Positions 20,760-29,538 of a stretch of 64,000 bases of DNA are shown one piece after another. The DNA is from Pseudomonas sp. 21. Its GTDB lineage: Bacteria > Pseudomonadota > Gammaproteobacteria > Pseudomonadales > Pseudomonadaceae. Numbering within the stretch: position 1 is the stretch's first letter; each line of letters starts with the position of its first letter. The stretch lies in contig NZ_JYOA01000010.1 in the NCBI RefSeq assembly GCF_000955805.1, positions 422,299-486,298 of the forward strand, read 5' to 3'. Both the position numbers and the translations under genes were made by a program. The notes under the pieces are model-generated. The model was given only the letters and a program-made list of their open reading frames with translations, was not told the DNA's origin and did not search any database.

Positions 20760-22385
20760 GTGTCTTCACTCCCTCAAATTCCCGGTGTTCAGGCGGAATC
20801 CGCCCTGAGTCGTCAGACGCTTTGCGTGATGCTGGCGGCGCTGGTGCTGTTCCTGCTCGGTGTGCAGGGCGATGCCTTCGTCGGCTTCGACTCGCGCTTC
20901 GTGCTGTTCGCGCGCGAAATGCTGCGCCATGGGCCGAGCTGGTTCCCGACCACCTACGGCGCGCCCTATCCGGATTATCCGGGGACCTCGACCTTCCTGA
21001 CCTATTTGCTGTCGCTGCCGCTGGGCCGGGTCACCGAATTCACCGCGTGGCTGCCCACTGCGCTCGCCGGGGCGATCTGCACCGGCGTTGTGTATCGACT
21101 GGTGGCTCCGTTCTCGCGCTCCTGGGCGCTGGTCAGCGTGGCGTCGCTGCTGCTGACCGCCACCTTCGTCAGCGAAACGCGAGCCGTGTCCCTTGACCTG
21201 ATGGTGGCTGCCGTCGGCCTGCTGGCCTTCTATGTCGCCTTCCACGCCGAACGCCATGGCGTGCCGGGCCTGCTGCTGCGTCTGCTGCCGTTGCTGCTGG
21301 CCGGTTTCGCGCTGCGCGGCCCGCTGGGGCTGGTGGTGCCGGCGGGCATGGTGTGCAGCCAGTTGCTGCTGGACCGGCGCTGGAAGCCGCTGTTCGCCTT
21401 CTCGGCGAGTGCGCTGGCGCTGCTGATTCTCTGCGTCTTTGTGCTGATCGCCCTGGCGCGCTCGGCGGGTGGCGAAGCTTTCGTCCAGGACGTCCTGCAG
21501 ATGCAGGTGATCGGTCGTCTGGACGGCTCCGCCGGCTCCAGCGATGCCCTGTATTACTTCCGCAGTTCCCTGGGCAACTATGCGCTGGCCTTCCCGCTTG
21601 CGCTGCCGGCGCTGGCGCTGCTCTGGCAGCGTCGTCGCGAGCCGGCGTTCCGTCTGGTGGCAGGCTGCGCCCTGGCGGCGCTGGTGGTCATGGCCGGCCT
21701 GTCGGTGCCGCAGGCCAAGAAGGCCCGCTACATCATCGTGCTGGCGCCGCTGGCCGCCATTGTTGCCAGCTATCCGTTCATGGTCGCCGGCAGCCGCCTG
21801 GCGCAGGGGCTTCGCGGCTTGCAGCGAGTGCTGTGGCTGGTCTTGCCGGTCCTGCTGCTAGCGGGTTTGTGGCTGGCCTGGAAGCGTTATCCGCAGGAGC
21901 TTGCCGCGCTGGGATGGCGCTTGCCGGTGTGCATCGTGGTGCTCGCCGCGCTGCTGGTTCTTGGCGCGCTGCGCTGGCGGCAGCCGGCAGCACTGGCGCT
22001 GGGTGCTGCGCTCGCGCTGTGGGCCAGCTACATCCTGGTCTTCGAGCCGATGGAGCACCGTCTGTACGACAGCCAGGCGTTCTCCCGCGAAGTGCTCCGC
22101 CAACTCGACGCACAGCCCGCACCGCTGGTGCTCTACGGCATGGCGCCGGACGCGCAGGCGATCAAGCTGATGGTCAACCTCGACCGCGACTTGAAGCCCC
22201 GGTTCCTCGATCGCCCTGAGCAGTTGGCGGCGCAGGGCGGCCCGTTCTACCTGATGATCCAGGCGCGCGATGCCGAGCGCATTGCCGCCACCCTGCCGGC
22301 GGCCTCCCAGCTGTTGTTCGAGGGCAGTTTCGACAAGGACACCTTCCGCCTGCTGCGCCTTCCCGGAGTGGGCAACAAGCCGTGA
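20760..22385 (+). CDS. ArnT-like (GT39/GT83) membrane glycosyltransferase
   Basis: A 541-aa polytopic membrane protein with about eleven to thirteen hydrophobic segments. The first periplasmic loop has the ArnT-like pattern FDSRFVLFAREML (Asp44 in the place of the DE-x-RY motif) and YPDYPGTSTFLTYL in the place of the usual KPPL-x-YW. ArnT-type enzymes move a sugar from undecaprenyl phosphate to lipid A or another acceptor at the periplasmic face. No aminoarabinose genes are nearby, so donor and acceptor are unknown. It starts with GTG 20760, and its stop overlaps the next gene by one base, so the pair is an operon. It also lacks the second acidic residue usual in the motif. Confidence 0.75.
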   Translation: MSSLPQIPGVQAESALSRQTLCVMLAALVLFLLGVQGDAFVGFDSRFVLFAREMLRHGPSWFPTTYGAPYPDYPGTSTFLTYLLSLPLGRVTEFTAWLPTALAGAICTGVVYRLVAPFSRSWALVSVASLLLTATFVSETRAVSLDLMVAAVGLLAFYVAFHAERHGVPGLLLRLLPLLLAGFALRGPLGLVVPAGMVCSQLLLDRRWKPLFAFSASALALLILCVFVLIALARSAGGEAFVQDVLQMQVIGRLDGSAGSSDALYYFRSSLGNYALAFPLALPALALLWQRRREPAFRLVAGCALAALVVMAGLSVPQAKKARYIIVLAPLAAIVASYPFMVAGSRLAQGLRGLQRVLWLVLPVLLLAGLWLAWKRYPQELAALGWRLPVCIVVLAALLVLGALRWRQPAALALGAALALWASYILVFEPMEHRLYDSQAFSREVLRQLDAQPAPLVLYGMAPDAQAIKLMVNLDRDLKPRFLDRPEQLAAQGGPFYLMIQARDAERIAATLPAASQLLFEGSFDKDTFRLLRLPGVGNKP

Positions 22386-23623
22386 TGAAAGCACTGACAC
22401 CCCTGCTTGCCTGCTGCCTCCTGCTGGGCGGCTGCGGCGATTCCGATACCCAGGATGTGGTCGAGCGGGACCAGGCGTTCTTCCGCCAGCACCCGTTGCC
22501 ACCGCTGGAAATCGTGTCCGGCGGCGGCAGCTTCGTACTGCCCTTGCTGCCCGATACCCAGTTCTACGCGGAGAACAACCACCGCAAGCGCCACCTGTTC
22601 CGCAGCGAGCAACGCTTCCCCGACCTGCCGTACCAGCCGGCGCTGGCGTTTTTCGCGCAGACCTTCTGGCTGGCCAGGTACGCCGAGGTGCTGCAGGTCC
22701 CGATGGTGGTGCACCTGGGCGACGTGGTGGAAAACGCCGGCGTTGCCACCCAGTGGCAGACCGCCAGTGGCGCCATGCGTACGCTGGAGGAGCGCGGCGT
22801 GCCCTACAGCATTGCCACGGGCGAGCGTGACGTGCACGAGGAGGCCAGCACGGATGATCGTCGCTCCTTCCTCGACCGCTTCGCGGATCATTTCGGCCCC
22901 GAGCGCGCCGCTTGGCAGAGCACCTACGTCGGCAGCGACCCCAAGGGCCTGAGCCAGGTGCACCTGTTCCAGCGCTACGGTCAGTCGTTCCTGCTGCTGG
23001 CGCTGGACTGGAGCCCCTCCGAGGCCACCCTGGTGTGGGCGCAGAGCGTCATCGACGAGCATCCCCATGTGCCGGTGATCCTCGCCTCGCACAGTATCCT
23101 GCGGCGCAGCGCTGCCGGCGTGGCGGAGCTGTCCCGGGAAGACAACGCCAGCGGCGCGCTGTTATGGGACCGGCTGATTCGCTGTAACGACCAGGTATTC
23201 CTCACCCTGAACGCCCATGCCGATGGGGCGGCGCACACGCGGATGCTCAACGACCAGGGGCACAGCGTGGACATGGTGATGGTCGACTACCAGCACCAGT
23301 ACCTGGGCGGTAACGGCCTGCTGCAACTTCTGGAACTGGACCTGCGGCGCAACAGCCTCGCCGGTTTGTCGTTGTCGCCCTGGGTGCTGTGGAAGCGCCA
23401 GGTCTACCCGCAGGCTTACAAGCCCTGCGCGACGCCACAGGCCCTGCATGATTGCGATCAACTGATGCCGGAGGACTCGCCTGGCTGGGACAACCGCTTC
23501 CAGGTCGAACTGGATTACCAGGCGCGGTTCAGCAGCTTCCAGGGCTACAGCGCGCAGCTGCCTTTGAAGAGCACGCAAGCTCCCCTGCTGGAACAACTCC
23601 AGGTGCAGTTGGGCAAGCGCTGA
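22385..23623 (+). CDS. Lipoprotein calcineurin-like phosphoesterase, partly degenerate
   Basis: A 412-aa protein with lipoprotein signal MKALTPLLACCLLLGGC. Calcineurin-like motifs are recognisable but altered: LLPDTQFY for the first metal motif, VVHLGDVVEN for the second, TGERDVH where GNHD is expected, LASHSI, and LNAHADGAAH where GHxH is expected. It resembles the LEPR-XLL-type/secreted metallophosphatases found with glycan enzymes. It may hydrolyse a phosphoester at the periplasmic face, perhaps linked to the ArnT-like enzyme it is coupled to (ATG 22385 lies in that gene's TGA). Loss of Asn and His in the third motif may weaken catalysis. It converges with the next gene with a 1-bp gap. 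Confidence 0.65.
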   Translation: MKALTPLLACCLLLGGCGDSDTQDVVERDQAFFRQHPLPPLEIVSGGGSFVLPLLPDTQFYAENNHRKRHLFRSEQRFPDLPYQPALAFFAQTFWLARYAEVLQVPMVVHLGDVVENAGVATQWQTASGAMRTLEERGVPYSIATGERDVHEEASTDDRRSFLDRFADHFGPERAAWQSTYVGSDPKGLSQVHLFQRYGQSFLLLALDWSPSEATLVWAQSVIDEHPHVPVILASHSILRRSAAGVAELSREDNASGALLWDRLIRCNDQVFLTLNAHADGAAHTRMLNDQGHSVDMVMVDYQHQYLGGNGLLQLLELDLRRNSLAGLSLSPWVLWKRQVYPQAYKPCATPQALHDCDQLMPEDSPGWDNRFQVELDYQARFSSFQGYSAQLPLKSTQAPLLEQLQVQLGKR

Positions 23624-23624
23624 G

Positions 23625-24161
23625 TCAGGCGCTCCGACGCAGCGCGCGGCGCAGGCCGATTCCAGCCAGCGCCACGCCCAGGCAGGGCAGCCAGACCCAG
23701 CGCGCCTCGGAGATCAGCACCTCCAGCCCGCGCGGGCTGAGGAAGCGCGACAGGCCGATGGGCGAGACTTCGATGGGGTGCAGCGGCAGGAAGTAGCGCT
23801 GGTCGCTCCACGGCCAGAACCAGGCAACGCCCAGTCCACCGTCGGTCATTGCATCCAGCACGCTGTGGGAGGCGGTGGCGAGCCCCACCCACAGGCCGGC
23901 CTTCAGCGGGCCGCTGCCCAGCAGGCGGCAGCACAGCGCCCCGAGCACCCCCATGCACGCCGCGAACAGCAGGGAGTGGCTGAAGCCGCGATGGCCGAAG
24001 GCGTCGTTGTAGGCAATGCCCAGCTTGAAGGCGACCACATCGAGGTCGGGCAGGCAGGCGGCGAGCATGCCGGCCAGCAGCAGGCGCGGCGGGATGCGGC
24101 GCAAGCCGAGCGCAAGGCCCACGGCGAGTGCGGGCAGGGGGTGGGTGATCAGGGTGGTCAT
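23625..24161 (-). CDS. YdjM/DUF457-type membrane-bound metal-dependent hydrolase
   Basis: A 178-aa membrane protein of the YdjM family. The signature HRGFSHSLLFA (about 57-67) and CLPDLDVVAFKLG (about 36-48) carry the conserved His and Asp residues, and ATASHSVLDAMTDGG (about 95-109) supplies the second metal-binding part. It has four or five hydrophobic segments. E. coli YdjM is in the SOS regulon, but its reaction is unclear. Its stop is one base from the stop of the convergent phosphoesterase gene, leaving no room for a terminator between them. Confidence 0.85.
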   Translation of the reverse strand: MTTLITHPLPALAVGLALGLRRIPPRLLLAGMLAACLPDLDVVAFKLGIAYNDAFGHRGFSHSLLFAACMGVLGALCCRLLGSGPLKAGLWVGLATASHSVLDAMTDGGLGVAWFWPWSDQRYFLPLHPIEVSPIGLSRFLSPRGLEVLISEARWVWLPCLGVALAGIGLRRALRRSA

Positions 24162-24212
24162 GGAATCCTTTCCACGAGGGGCCAGGCGGCCCCCTCTCTT
24201 TCTATTGGGGGG

Positions 24213-25781
24213 TCAGGTCGTGCGCAGGGCACGCATGCGCGAGAGCTGGCGTTCGAGCATGGAAGGATAGGGTTCCTTCAGCCATTCCACGCAGCAGGCA
24301 TTTTCCGGGCTGGCGATAGGACGAATACGTGCACGCTCGCGGACTTTTTCATCGTCACCGATGGACTTCTCCACCAGCAGCAGGTTGCGGCTGTGCTGGC
24401 TCAGGGCCAGGGCATCCTGGGCGGAAGCGTCCTGCAGCAGTTCGGCCTGTTCCAGGTCGGCGACGTCTTCGCCCAGCACCAGGCCCAGTTGCAGTTGCAG
24501 GGTAATACCGCTGTCGGCCACTTCGATCTGCAGGGCATGGCCCAGGGCGCGCATCAGCTCGCCGCAGCACAGGGCGTTGGTGAGGAATTCCTCGTCCTGG
24601 TCGCGGCTGTGGAAGAGGATCAGGCTGCCACCGTCGCTGAGGGTGTAGAGCGTGCCCTTGTACAGGCGCGCGGCCTGCTCCAGGCAGTCGCGGTAGCGCT
24701 GCAGCAGGTCGACCAGGCGGGCGCGTGGCAGGCGGCGCAGCTGTTCCTGGGCGCCCAGTTGTACGGCCAGCACGGCGCTGGTGCCGGCGGAAACCGGCTC
24801 CGGCTCGGCTTCGGGCTCTTCCTCTTCGACGCCGATCTCGTCTTCGGCTTCCTCTTCCGCCACTGCCTCGAACTCTTCCTCGGGGAAGTCTTCGTCCGCG
24901 TCGGCCTTGCGGCGCGCGGCGGGGGTGAGCAGTTCGTCGTCGGAGAAGATGTTCTCGTCGAATTCGTGTTCGTCAGTGGCGTCGCTTGCTTCCAGTACCG
25001 GCTCCCTGGCGGCGGGCTTGCCAGCCTTGGCCGGGGCTTTCGGGCGCGGCGCGGGGGCGCTGGCCACCGGCTCGGGGGCCGGCGGCTTCTCTGGCGCCAG
25101 GCGAGCTTGCAGCTGGCGGGCGAGGTCGCCGATCTCGTTCTGCAGGCCGGCGCCCGGCGCGCTGTCGTCCGGATCGCGCAGCCAGACGCGAAGTTGTAAC
25201 AGGGGTGTGGAAATCTGCCGCCCCAGGCGCAGGCCGAAGGTCAGGGTGAGCAGCAGCAGGATCAGGCTGATGAGGCCCATGCTCTGCAGGCTGACCGTCA
25301 TCGGCTGCTCGAACTGGTGCATGTCGAGGCTGATGCGCAGGTGGCCGGCGATCACCTCCTGGAAGGTGATGGGCGTGGAGTACAGGCCTTCGGCGTCCCC
25401 CAGCAGGCCCTGCTTGGGCCGCGTGCCGGATTCGGCAAGGATGCGGTTGTCCACGCTGTAGATGGCCGCGTGGGCCACCAGCGGGTTCTTGGTCAGGTTG
25501 TTGAGCAGCACGTTGAGGCTGAGGATGTCGTTGGACACCAGCAACTCGGTGGCCGACTGCGCGGTCTGCGTGGTCAGGCTCTGGCCGAGGGCGTCGGCCT
25601 GCTGCTGCATGGCCTGCTTGAACTGCAGGCCCATCACGCAGGCGTAGATCACCAGGGCCGTGGCCACCAGCAGCAAGCTGTGGACAGCGATGCGCAGGGC
25701 AATCGGCACGCGGCGCTGGCGCAGGGCGTGGAAGAGCAGCAGGAAGAAATTGTCGGGCTTGACGGAGGTGGGCCGGGTCAC
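24213..25781 (-). CDS. AhpA/YtjB (SMP) family membrane protein with degenerate cyclase-like C-terminal domain
   Basis: A 522-aa protein. Transmembrane helix 1 is at about 28-52. An SMP-type periplasmic domain contains TKNPLVAHAAIYSVDN. Helix 2 is at about 163-186 and a HAMP-like stretch follows to 228. Residues 229-333 are a low-complexity Pro/Ala then Glu/Asp linker. Residues 334-475 look like a class III nucleotide cyclase domain that lost its catalytic residues: LVDLLQRYRDCLEQAARLYK, then GTLYTLSDGGSLILFHS, then LQLQLGLVLGEDV. The N-terminal part matches E. coli YtjB (Smp), which also diverges from serB. GTG 25779-25781 is the only reasonable start before helix 1. Cyclase-domain assignment is my inference from the pattern. 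Confidence 0.75.
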   Translation of the reverse strand: MTRPTSVKPDNFFLLLFHALRQRRVPIALRIAVHSLLLVATALVIYACVMGLQFKQAMQQQADALGQSLTTQTAQSATELLVSNDILSLNVLLNNLTKNPLVAHAAIYSVDNRILAESGTRPKQGLLGDAEGLYSTPITFQEVIAGHLRISLDMHQFEQPMTVSLQSMGLISLILLLLTLTFGLRLGRQISTPLLQLRVWLRDPDDSAPGAGLQNEIGDLARQLQARLAPEKPPAPEPVASAPAPRPKAPAKAGKPAAREPVLEASDATDEHEFDENIFSDDELLTPAARRKADADEDFPEEEFEAVAEEEAEDEIGVEEEEPEAEPEPVSAGTSAVLAVQLGAQEQLRRLPRARLVDLLQRYRDCLEQAARLYKGTLYTLSDGGSLILFHSRDQDEEFLTNALCCGELMRALGHALQIEVADSGITLQLQLGLVLGEDVADLEQAELLQDASAQDALALSQHSRNLLLVEKSIGDDEKVRERARIRPIASPENACCVEWLKEPYPSMLERQLSRMRALRTT

Positions 25782-25816
25782 AGCGGGCTCGGTCTTCTCT
25801 AGGGCAGATGCGGGGC

Positions 25817-25845
25817 AGTATAACGAGGCCCTACCGGGGGGCAAA
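25817..25845 (-). promoter_or_regulatory. Probable promoter of the AhpA-like gene
   Basis: Reading the minus strand, TTTGCC (25840-25845), 17 bp and TATACT (25817-25822) lie about 36 bp before the GTG start. On the other side of the same 224-bp spacer a TAGAAT hexamer (25968-25973) could be the -10 of serB, but it has no convincing -35. Confidence 0.45.
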
Positions 25846-26005
25846 GCGCCGCAGGCGCTGTCAAGGCGGCGAAAGTCTGCGCGGCGTGTCGATCTGCCGT
25901 GCATTCCGATCGGCGGTGCCGTCTTCGCCGGTGGGCGAGCGGAGCATCCGCAGGCAGTGAAAGCAGGTAGAATGACCGCCTTTTTTCCATGGCGGAGACA
26001 GCGCC

Positions 26006-27226
26006 TTGCGCGAGATCGTCCTGATCAACATCACCGGGGAAGACCGCCCCGGCCTCACCGCGGCCATTACCGGCGTACTGGCGCAGGGTGGCGTGAACAT
26101 CCTCGATATCGGCCAGGCGGTGATCCACGACACCCTGTCCTTCGGCATCCTGGTGGAAATCCCGGATAACGAGCGGGCCTCGTCGGTGCTCAAGGACGTG
26201 CTGTTCACGGCCTACGAGCTCGACCAGCAGGTGCGCTTCACGCCGGTCTCGGAAGACGACTACCGCCAGTGGGTCGGTGGCCAGGGCAAGCCCCGCCACA
26301 TCGTCACCCTGCTGACTCGCCGGGTGACCGCCGAGCAGTTGCAGCGGGTCAGCTCGATCACCGCCAAGTACGGCCTGAACATCGACCAGATCGATCGCCT
26401 GTCCGGACGCATGCCGCTGGATATGCCGGCCGACAAAGGCAAGGGCTGCATCGAGTTCTCCGTGCGTGGTGAGCCTGCCGATCCGGTGGCCCTGCGCGCC
26501 GAGTTCCTCAGCGTGGCCCAGGAGCTGAACGTCGACATTGCCTTCCAGCAGGACTCGGTGTTCCGCCGCAATCGTCGCCTGGCGGTGTTCGACATGGACT
26601 CGACGCTGATCGAGGCCGAAGTGATCGACGAGCTGGCCAAGGCCGCCGGCGTCGGCGAGCAGGTTTCCGAGATCACCGAGCGTGCCATGCGCGGTGAGCT
26701 GGACTTCCGCGCCAGCTTCAAGGAGCGCCTGGCGCTGCTGCAGGGTCTCTCCGAGGACGTGCTGGAAGAGATCGGCGCCTCGCTGCGCCTGACCGAAGGC
26801 GCCGAAACCCTGTTCGCCGAGCTCAAGCGCCTGGGTTACAAGACCGCCATCCTCTCCGGTGGCTTCAGTTACTTCGCCAGGCAACTGCAGGCGAAGCTGG
26901 GCATCGACTATGTGTTCGCCAACGAGCTGCAGATCGTCGACGGCCAGCTGACCGGCGTGGCCATCGAGCCCATCGTCGACGCCCAGCGCAAGGCCGACCT
27001 GCTGCGTGAGCTGGCGGCTAAGGAAGGCCTGCAACTGGAGCAGACGATTGCCGTGGGCGATGGTGCCAACGACCTGCCGATGCTGGGCCTGGCCGGCCTG
27101 GGCGTGGCCTTCCGTGCCAAGCCGCTGGTCAAGCAGTCGGCCAAGCAGGCGATCTCCACCCTCGGGTTGGATGGCATCCTGTACCTGCTCGGCTTCCGTG
27201 ACCGCGAAGGTGTGGACGGTCTCTGA
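26006..27226 (+). CDS. serB: Phosphoserine phosphatase SerB
   Basis: A 406-aa enzyme for the last step of serine synthesis. Two ACT-type regulatory domains cover about 1-170 (INITGEDRPGLTAAITGVL at the start). The HAD catalytic domain has FDMDSTLIEAE with Asp196 as nucleophile, then SGGFSYFA and GDGANDLPML. It starts with TTG 26006; GGCGGAGA lies upstream and no ATG fits the family N-terminus. The gene diverges from the AhpA-like gene, matching serB-ytjB in E. coli. A terminator and a REPIN follow. Confidence 0.97.
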   Translation: MREIVLINITGEDRPGLTAAITGVLAQGGVNILDIGQAVIHDTLSFGILVEIPDNERASSVLKDVLFTAYELDQQVRFTPVSEDDYRQWVGGQGKPRHIVTLLTRRVTAEQLQRVSSITAKYGLNIDQIDRLSGRMPLDMPADKGKGCIEFSVRGEPADPVALRAEFLSVAQELNVDIAFQQDSVFRRNRRLAVFDMDSTLIEAEVIDELAKAAGVGEQVSEITERAMRGELDFRASFKERLALLQGLSEDVLEEIGASLRLTEGAETLFAELKRLGYKTAILSGGFSYFARQLQAKLGIDYVFANELQIVDGQLTGVAIEPIVDAQRKADLLRELAAKEGLQLEQTIAVGDGANDLPMLGLAGLGVAFRAKPLVKQSAKQAISTLGLDGILYLLGFRDREGVDGL

Positions 27227-27240
27227 TCCGCAGCAGAATG

Positions 27241-27271
27241 AAAAAGCCGCCCCGAAGGGCGGCTTTTTTGT
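27241..27271 (+). terminator. Intrinsic terminator after serB
   Basis: AAAAAGCCGCCC, a short loop and GGGCGGCTTTTTT form a symmetric stem with a U-tract, 15 bp after the serB stop. It can work on both strands and lies between serB and fimX. Confidence 0.9.
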
Positions 27272-27310
27272 TTTCGCATGTTCTGGATGGCTTGGCGTAA
27301 AGCGAATCCG

Positions 27311-27372
27311 ATCGCGGACAGGGTCCGCTCCTACGCCCAGGCCGGGGGTAGGAGCGGACTCTGGTCCGCGAT
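27311..27372. repeat. REPIN, family B
   Basis: Inverted units at 27311-27334 and 27348-27372 flank a 13-bp spacer. The units carry small changes (CAGGGTCC and CTGGTCC). It lies in the convergent serB/fimX junction. Confidence 0.9.
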
Positions 27373-27400
27373 GGATCACCCCTGATGCCGGAGCATTCGC

Positions 27401-29473
27401 TTACTCGTCCGAGGCGAAGTCGTAGTCCATCGCCTGGCTGGGGCCCTGCAGGTAGCGGCCCTGGATGTAGTTGGCGCCGGCCTGCCACAGGGTGGCCAGC
27501 GCGGTGGCGCTTTCCACCATGGGGACGATGGTCAGCTTGGCCTGGGCGTGCAGGCTGGCCATCAGGGTCTTGAGGTTTTCCTGGTTCTCCGGGACGTTCA
27601 GGTCCTGCACGTAGGAGCCGTCGACCTTCACGAAGTCGACGTTCATGTGTTTGAGCGTGTTGAACGGGTTGAGCGCGCAGCCGAACTGACAGAGCGCGAT
27701 CTGGCAGTGCAGCTCGGCCAGGCCCTGGCTCAGCACCTTGGCCTGACGCAGGAAGGCGATGGCGTCCGGTTCGCTGATCTGCACGATCAGTGCGTCGGCC
27801 GGCAGGCGCGAGGCCTTGAGTGCCACGCTCAGCCACGGGAGCAGTTCCGGGTCCTGCAGGCTCGAACTGGAGAGGTGCACGAAGAGTTTGGTCTCGTGCC
27901 CCTTGGCGCGGTGCTCGGAGAGCAGCTTGATGGAGTTGAGCAGCACCCAGCGGTCGATCTTCTCGGCCAGGCCGCTGGCCTTGGCGGCGTTGAGGAAGTC
28001 TGCCGGTGGCACTTCCTCGCCCTGCGGGTTGAGCAGGCGCAGCAGTACTTCATAGTGTTCGTGGGTGTCGCCGCGCAGGCTGATGATCGGCTGGAACAGC
28101 AGGCGGAAGCTGTTCTGCTCCAGCGCCTGGCGGATGATCGCGCTGATATCCCCGCGGTAGGCGGCGGCGGCCAGTTCATCGGCCGGGTTGAAGACCTTCA
28201 GGCCGTTGCCGTTCTTCTGTGCGACCTCGTCGGCGCCGCGGTGGGCGCGTTCGATGACTTCCTGGGCGCGGGTGGTCTTTTCGTCCAGCCCGGCCGTGCC
28301 GATGGACAGGGTGACCTGTGCGGTGCGGCCATGGATGTCGAACAGGTGGCCTTCGATCTTCTTGAGCAGCGAATTGAAGCGGGGTGCGGAGTGCTCCGGG
28401 GCTTCGCCCGGCAGCAGCACGGCGAACACGTCGTCGCTCAGGCGCGCCAACTGGGCCGGCTCGGGGAACTGCCCGCGCAGCAGGTTGCCCAGGTCCGCCA
28501 GCAGCAGGTCGATGCTGGCGACGCCCAGGTCCAGTTGCAACGCCTGCGCGCGGTCGAGCTGCATGTAGGCGAAGGTGGCCGGCTGGCCGGCGGTCACTGC
28601 GCGTTCAACGGCGCTGTCCATCAGGTCGAGGAAGTGGGCGCGGTTGTACAGGCCGGTGACTAGGTCCTGGCTGCTGACTTCGCGGAGTTTTTCCTCGAGC
28701 TGGGCGTTGTCGGACTCGGCACGGATCACTACCTGGATGCATGGCTCGCCGTCATAGGTGGCGGGCGAGAAGGTCATGCGCGCGGCGAAGGCCTGGCCGT
28801 CGCTGCGGATGCCGCTGCAGGCGAGGTCGGCGTTGTCCTCGGTGGTCTGATAGCCCTTGAGGAAGTCCTTGAAGTTGGCCTGGTCGCAGCCGGCGATCAG
28901 GTCGATCATCGGCATGCCTTCCAGTTCCTCGGCGTCCTCGTAGCCGAACAGGCCGACATAGGCGCGGTTGGCGTAGATGTGCATGCCGTCGTGGACGTAA
29001 GTGATGGCGTCCACCGAGCTGTCCAGCAGCAACTGGCAGCGCTTCTCCGCTTCGCGCAGGGCGACTTCGGCGGAGCGGCGGGCACGGCGTTCCTCGAGGT
29101 TGGCCAGCTCGCGGTTGGCCACCAGGATCAGGCGCTCGTCCTCGCCTTGCGGCAGGGCATCCTGCGCGCCGAGGGCCAGGGCCTCGGTCACGGCATCGGA
29201 ATCAGTGCCGCTGACCAGTTGGATGAAGGGAATGTCCTTGGCCTGGCGGCGAATGGCGCCCAGCGCTTCGCTGGGGTCCAGCGCTTCGGCTTCCGGGGCG
29301 GCGATCAGCAGGTCCCAGCCCTGGGGCAGGATGTCCGTCAGGTCTTCACTGGAGGTGATGCGGTGGACGCGGGTCGCACGACCGGCGTTGCGGAACAGGC
29401 TGACCAGGCGCTCGGCTTCGTTCTGCGAGTCTTCCAGGATCAGCAGGCGGATGGTTTTCTTTTCATTGGCCAT
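27401..29473 (-). CDS. fimX: FimX-like type IV pilus c-di-GMP effector
   Basis: A 690-aa protein with REC (1-125), PAS (about 140-255), GGDEF (about 265-430) and EAL (about 440-690) domains, as in P. aeruginosa FimX. Both output domains are degenerate: SDDVF (346-350) stands for GGDEF and EVL (475-477) for EAL. It should bind c-di-GMP through the EAL fold rather than make or degrade it, and promote type IV pilus assembly and twitching. The receiver lacks Asp at the usual phosphorylation site (WDLLIAAPEA near 53-62). It is directly downstream of a PilZ-like gene on the same strand with a 65-bp gap. Confidence 0.95.
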   Translation of the reverse strand: MANEKKTIRLLILEDSQNEAERLVSLFRNAGRATRVHRITSSEDLTDILPQGWDLLIAAPEAEALDPSEALGAIRRQAKDIPFIQLVSGTDSDAVTEALALGAQDALPQGEDERLILVANRELANLEERRARRSAEVALREAEKRCQLLLDSSVDAITYVHDGMHIYANRAYVGLFGYEDAEELEGMPMIDLIAGCDQANFKDFLKGYQTTEDNADLACSGIRSDGQAFAARMTFSPATYDGEPCIQVVIRAESDNAQLEEKLREVSSQDLVTGLYNRAHFLDLMDSAVERAVTAGQPATFAYMQLDRAQALQLDLGVASIDLLLADLGNLLRGQFPEPAQLARLSDDVFAVLLPGEAPEHSAPRFNSLLKKIEGHLFDIHGRTAQVTLSIGTAGLDEKTTRAQEVIERAHRGADEVAQKNGNGLKVFNPADELAAAAYRGDISAIIRQALEQNSFRLLFQPIISLRGDTHEHYEVLLRLLNPQGEEVPPADFLNAAKASGLAEKIDRWVLLNSIKLLSEHRAKGHETKLFVHLSSSSLQDPELLPWLSVALKASRLPADALIVQISEPDAIAFLRQAKVLSQGLAELHCQIALCQFGCALNPFNTLKHMNVDFVKVDGSYVQDLNVPENQENLKTLMASLHAQAKLTIVPMVESATALATLWQAGANYIQGRYLQGPSQAMDYDFASDE

Positions 29474-29538
29474 GAGGAAGGCTGCTTATACCGTGCTGGA
29501 CGGCAGCAAAAAGGCGACGAAAGGGAATCCTCCGGAAT

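Noticed and set aside
22385-23623. Pseudogene call for the lipoprotein phosphoesterase
   Set aside because: The frame is complete, has a perfect lipoprotein signal and is coupled to its neighbour; altered motifs alone do not show loss of function.
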